This document shows positions 63,234 through 64,000 of a stretch of 64,000 nucleotides of DNA, one piece after another. Position numbers and translations under genes: made by a program. The notes below the pieces were generated by a model. The model did no database searches, was not told the DNA's origin, and saw only the letters and a list, made by a program, of their open reading frames with translations. Source of the DNA: Treponema socranskii subsp. socranskii VPI DR56BR1116 = ATCC 35536 (GTDB lineage: Bacteria; Spirochaetota; Spirochaetia; Treponematales; Treponemataceae); the NCBI RefSeq assembly GCF_000468115.1, contig NZ_AVQI01000072.1:1-64000 (forward strand), in the 5' to 3' direction. Numbering within the stretch: the first letter of the stretch is position 1; the number at the start of each line of letters is the position of its first letter.

Positions 63234-64000
63234 TTACAGTTGAATATCTTCTACTGCGTTGTCCATCTTTTTCTTTAGACTGTCCAAGCCTTGCTGAACA
63301 CTCTTGTATTTTCCGGCAACTATATCTTGTAATGTTGCCGCCCATTCCGTTGTCGTTTCAAAGAAATACGGCTGGGGTGTAAACAAAATACTGGTGTTCT
63401 CGATCGTTTTATTAAATGTATCGATATAACCCGGCTGAACTTTCATTTTTTCAACAAATTCAGGTAATTTCCATATTGAAGAACGTACTGGATCCATACT
63501 GTTACCTTGCAGTGTTGCATAAGTCAAGAAATCTTTGCTTGTAAAATACATCAAATAATACCATGCAGCTCCTTTATTTTTTGAAGCGGAATTAATTGCC
63601 ATTGCCCATGTCCAATAATTTGAAATAACCGGGTCTCCGACCTTTGCTGTCGGTAAAGGAGCGAAAGCGATATTACCGGCTTCCGCAGATGAACCGGGCC
63701 AATTTTGATGGATAGGATTGTTGTCGGCATCGATTTCGATTGCCGCCATACCGGAACCGAGATCAACAGCACAATCATACCATGTGTACTTTGACCACGA
63801 AGAACTTCCTCCGCGTTTGATCATATCTACAAAAAACTCGGTCATTGCAACAGCTTCTTTTGAATTTACCTTTGAAACGAGTTTACCTTTTTCAACGACA
63901 AAATCTTTTGCACCCCATGCAGTATAGAAACTCATATAACCGGGGTGAATCGTTCCCCAATCGCGTGCTCCGCGAACAGCAACCGCATAAGAATTGGGAC
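63234..64000 (-). CDS. Solute-binding protein of the CUT1 transporter, partial
   Basis: The frame runs open to the window end, so the N-terminus and signal peptide are missing; about 255 C-terminal residues are present. Patterns match the extracellular solute-binding family 1 (MalE-like), with a mid-domain SGMAAIEIDADN-type segment and aromatic residues around 63560-63700 that could line the sugar site. It is the first gene of the transporter unit as far as can be seen. Confidence 0.82.
   Translation of the reverse strand, partial: PNSYAVAVRGARDWGTIHPGYMSFYTAWGAKDFVVEKGKLVSKVNSKEAVAMTEFFVDMIKRGGSSSWSKYTWYDCAVDLGSGMAAIEIDADNNPIHQNWPGSSAEAGNIAFAPLPTAKVGDPVISNYWTWAMAINSASKNKGAAWYYLMYFTSKDFLTYATLQGNSMDPVRSSIWKLPEFVEKMKVQPGYIDTFNKTIENTSILFTPQPYFFETTTEWAATLQDIVAGKYKSVQQGLDSLKKKMDNAVEDIQL

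Noticed and set aside
1-64000. CRISPR arrays, insertion sequences, prophage genes or attachment sites
   Set aside because: I saw no evenly spaced direct repeats, transposase motifs, integrase or phage structural genes; the only paired direct repeat (25544/25639) has no matching element.

Overview
The window looks like a chromosomal segment of a treponeme (Spirochaetota, genus Treponema or a close relative). The evidence is a P83/100-type antigen gene, a spirochaete-style poly(A) polymerase PcnB beside a separate HD-domain CCA-adding enzyme, and the run mltG-dnaG-rpoD-zinc ribbon-rnpB-TPR-mreBCD-mrdA-rodA, which matches my memory of the gene order in other treponemes. No plasmid, phage, insertion sequence or CRISPR array is visible. 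Species cannot be fixed from sequence reading alone.

Layout. 1-6.4 kb: end of a BspA-like leucine-rich-repeat surface protein, pcnB, a P-loop/Asp23-like protein, an RluA-type pseudouridine synthase, trpS and xthA. 6.4-13.7 kb: a secreted FMN-binding protein, cca, a thiamine pyrophosphokinase, an SPFH-like protein overlapping an AroH-type chorismate mutase, two tRNAs (Thr-TGT, Tyr-GTA), and a tightly overlapping operon that leads through mltG into dnaG-rpoD. 17.5-25.5 kb: a zinc-ribbon coiled-coil protein, the RNase P RNA gene, a TPR protein and the cell-shape/elongation operon mreB-mreC-mreD-mrdA-rodA.

25.7-36.0 kb is an AT-rich ten-gene unit on the minus strand for a legionaminic/sialic-type nonulosonic acid: a FlaA1/PglF-like dehydratase, two different MocA-family oxidoreductases, a CMP-sugar synthetase, a DegT aminotransferase, a CBS-nucleotidyltransferase (PtmE-like), a NeuD/LegH acetyltransferase, NeuB/LegI synthase, NeuC/LegG epimerase and a terminal WbmS-like putative deacetylase. 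One good promoter lies at its head. The product is probably a CMP-activated, extra-modified nonulosonic acid for a surface glycan or flagellin.

36.1-56.0 kb returns to housekeeping composition: mfd, envelope-associated proteins, the P83/100 gene, the replication/ribosome cluster rpsF-ssb-rpsR-rplI-dnaB, an ankyrin-repeat exported protein, rsmD, two TPR proteins, rlmN, a degenerate HMA-domain protein and leuC-leuD without other leucine genes. 56.2-64.0 kb is a second large AT-rich minus-strand unit: a CUT1-type sugar/polyol ABC transporter with two unequal ATPases, a zinc polyol-type dehydrogenase, a 28-codon ORF with an excellent ribosome-binding site, and an AraC-type response regulator coupled to it.

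Recurring features are a -10 hexamer only 6-9 bases before the start codon, with no Shine-Dalgarno, at the first gene of several transcription units (possible leaderless mRNAs), and low-complexity insertions or acidic tails in otherwise standard proteins (RluA, Mfd, L9, S18, zinc ribbon).
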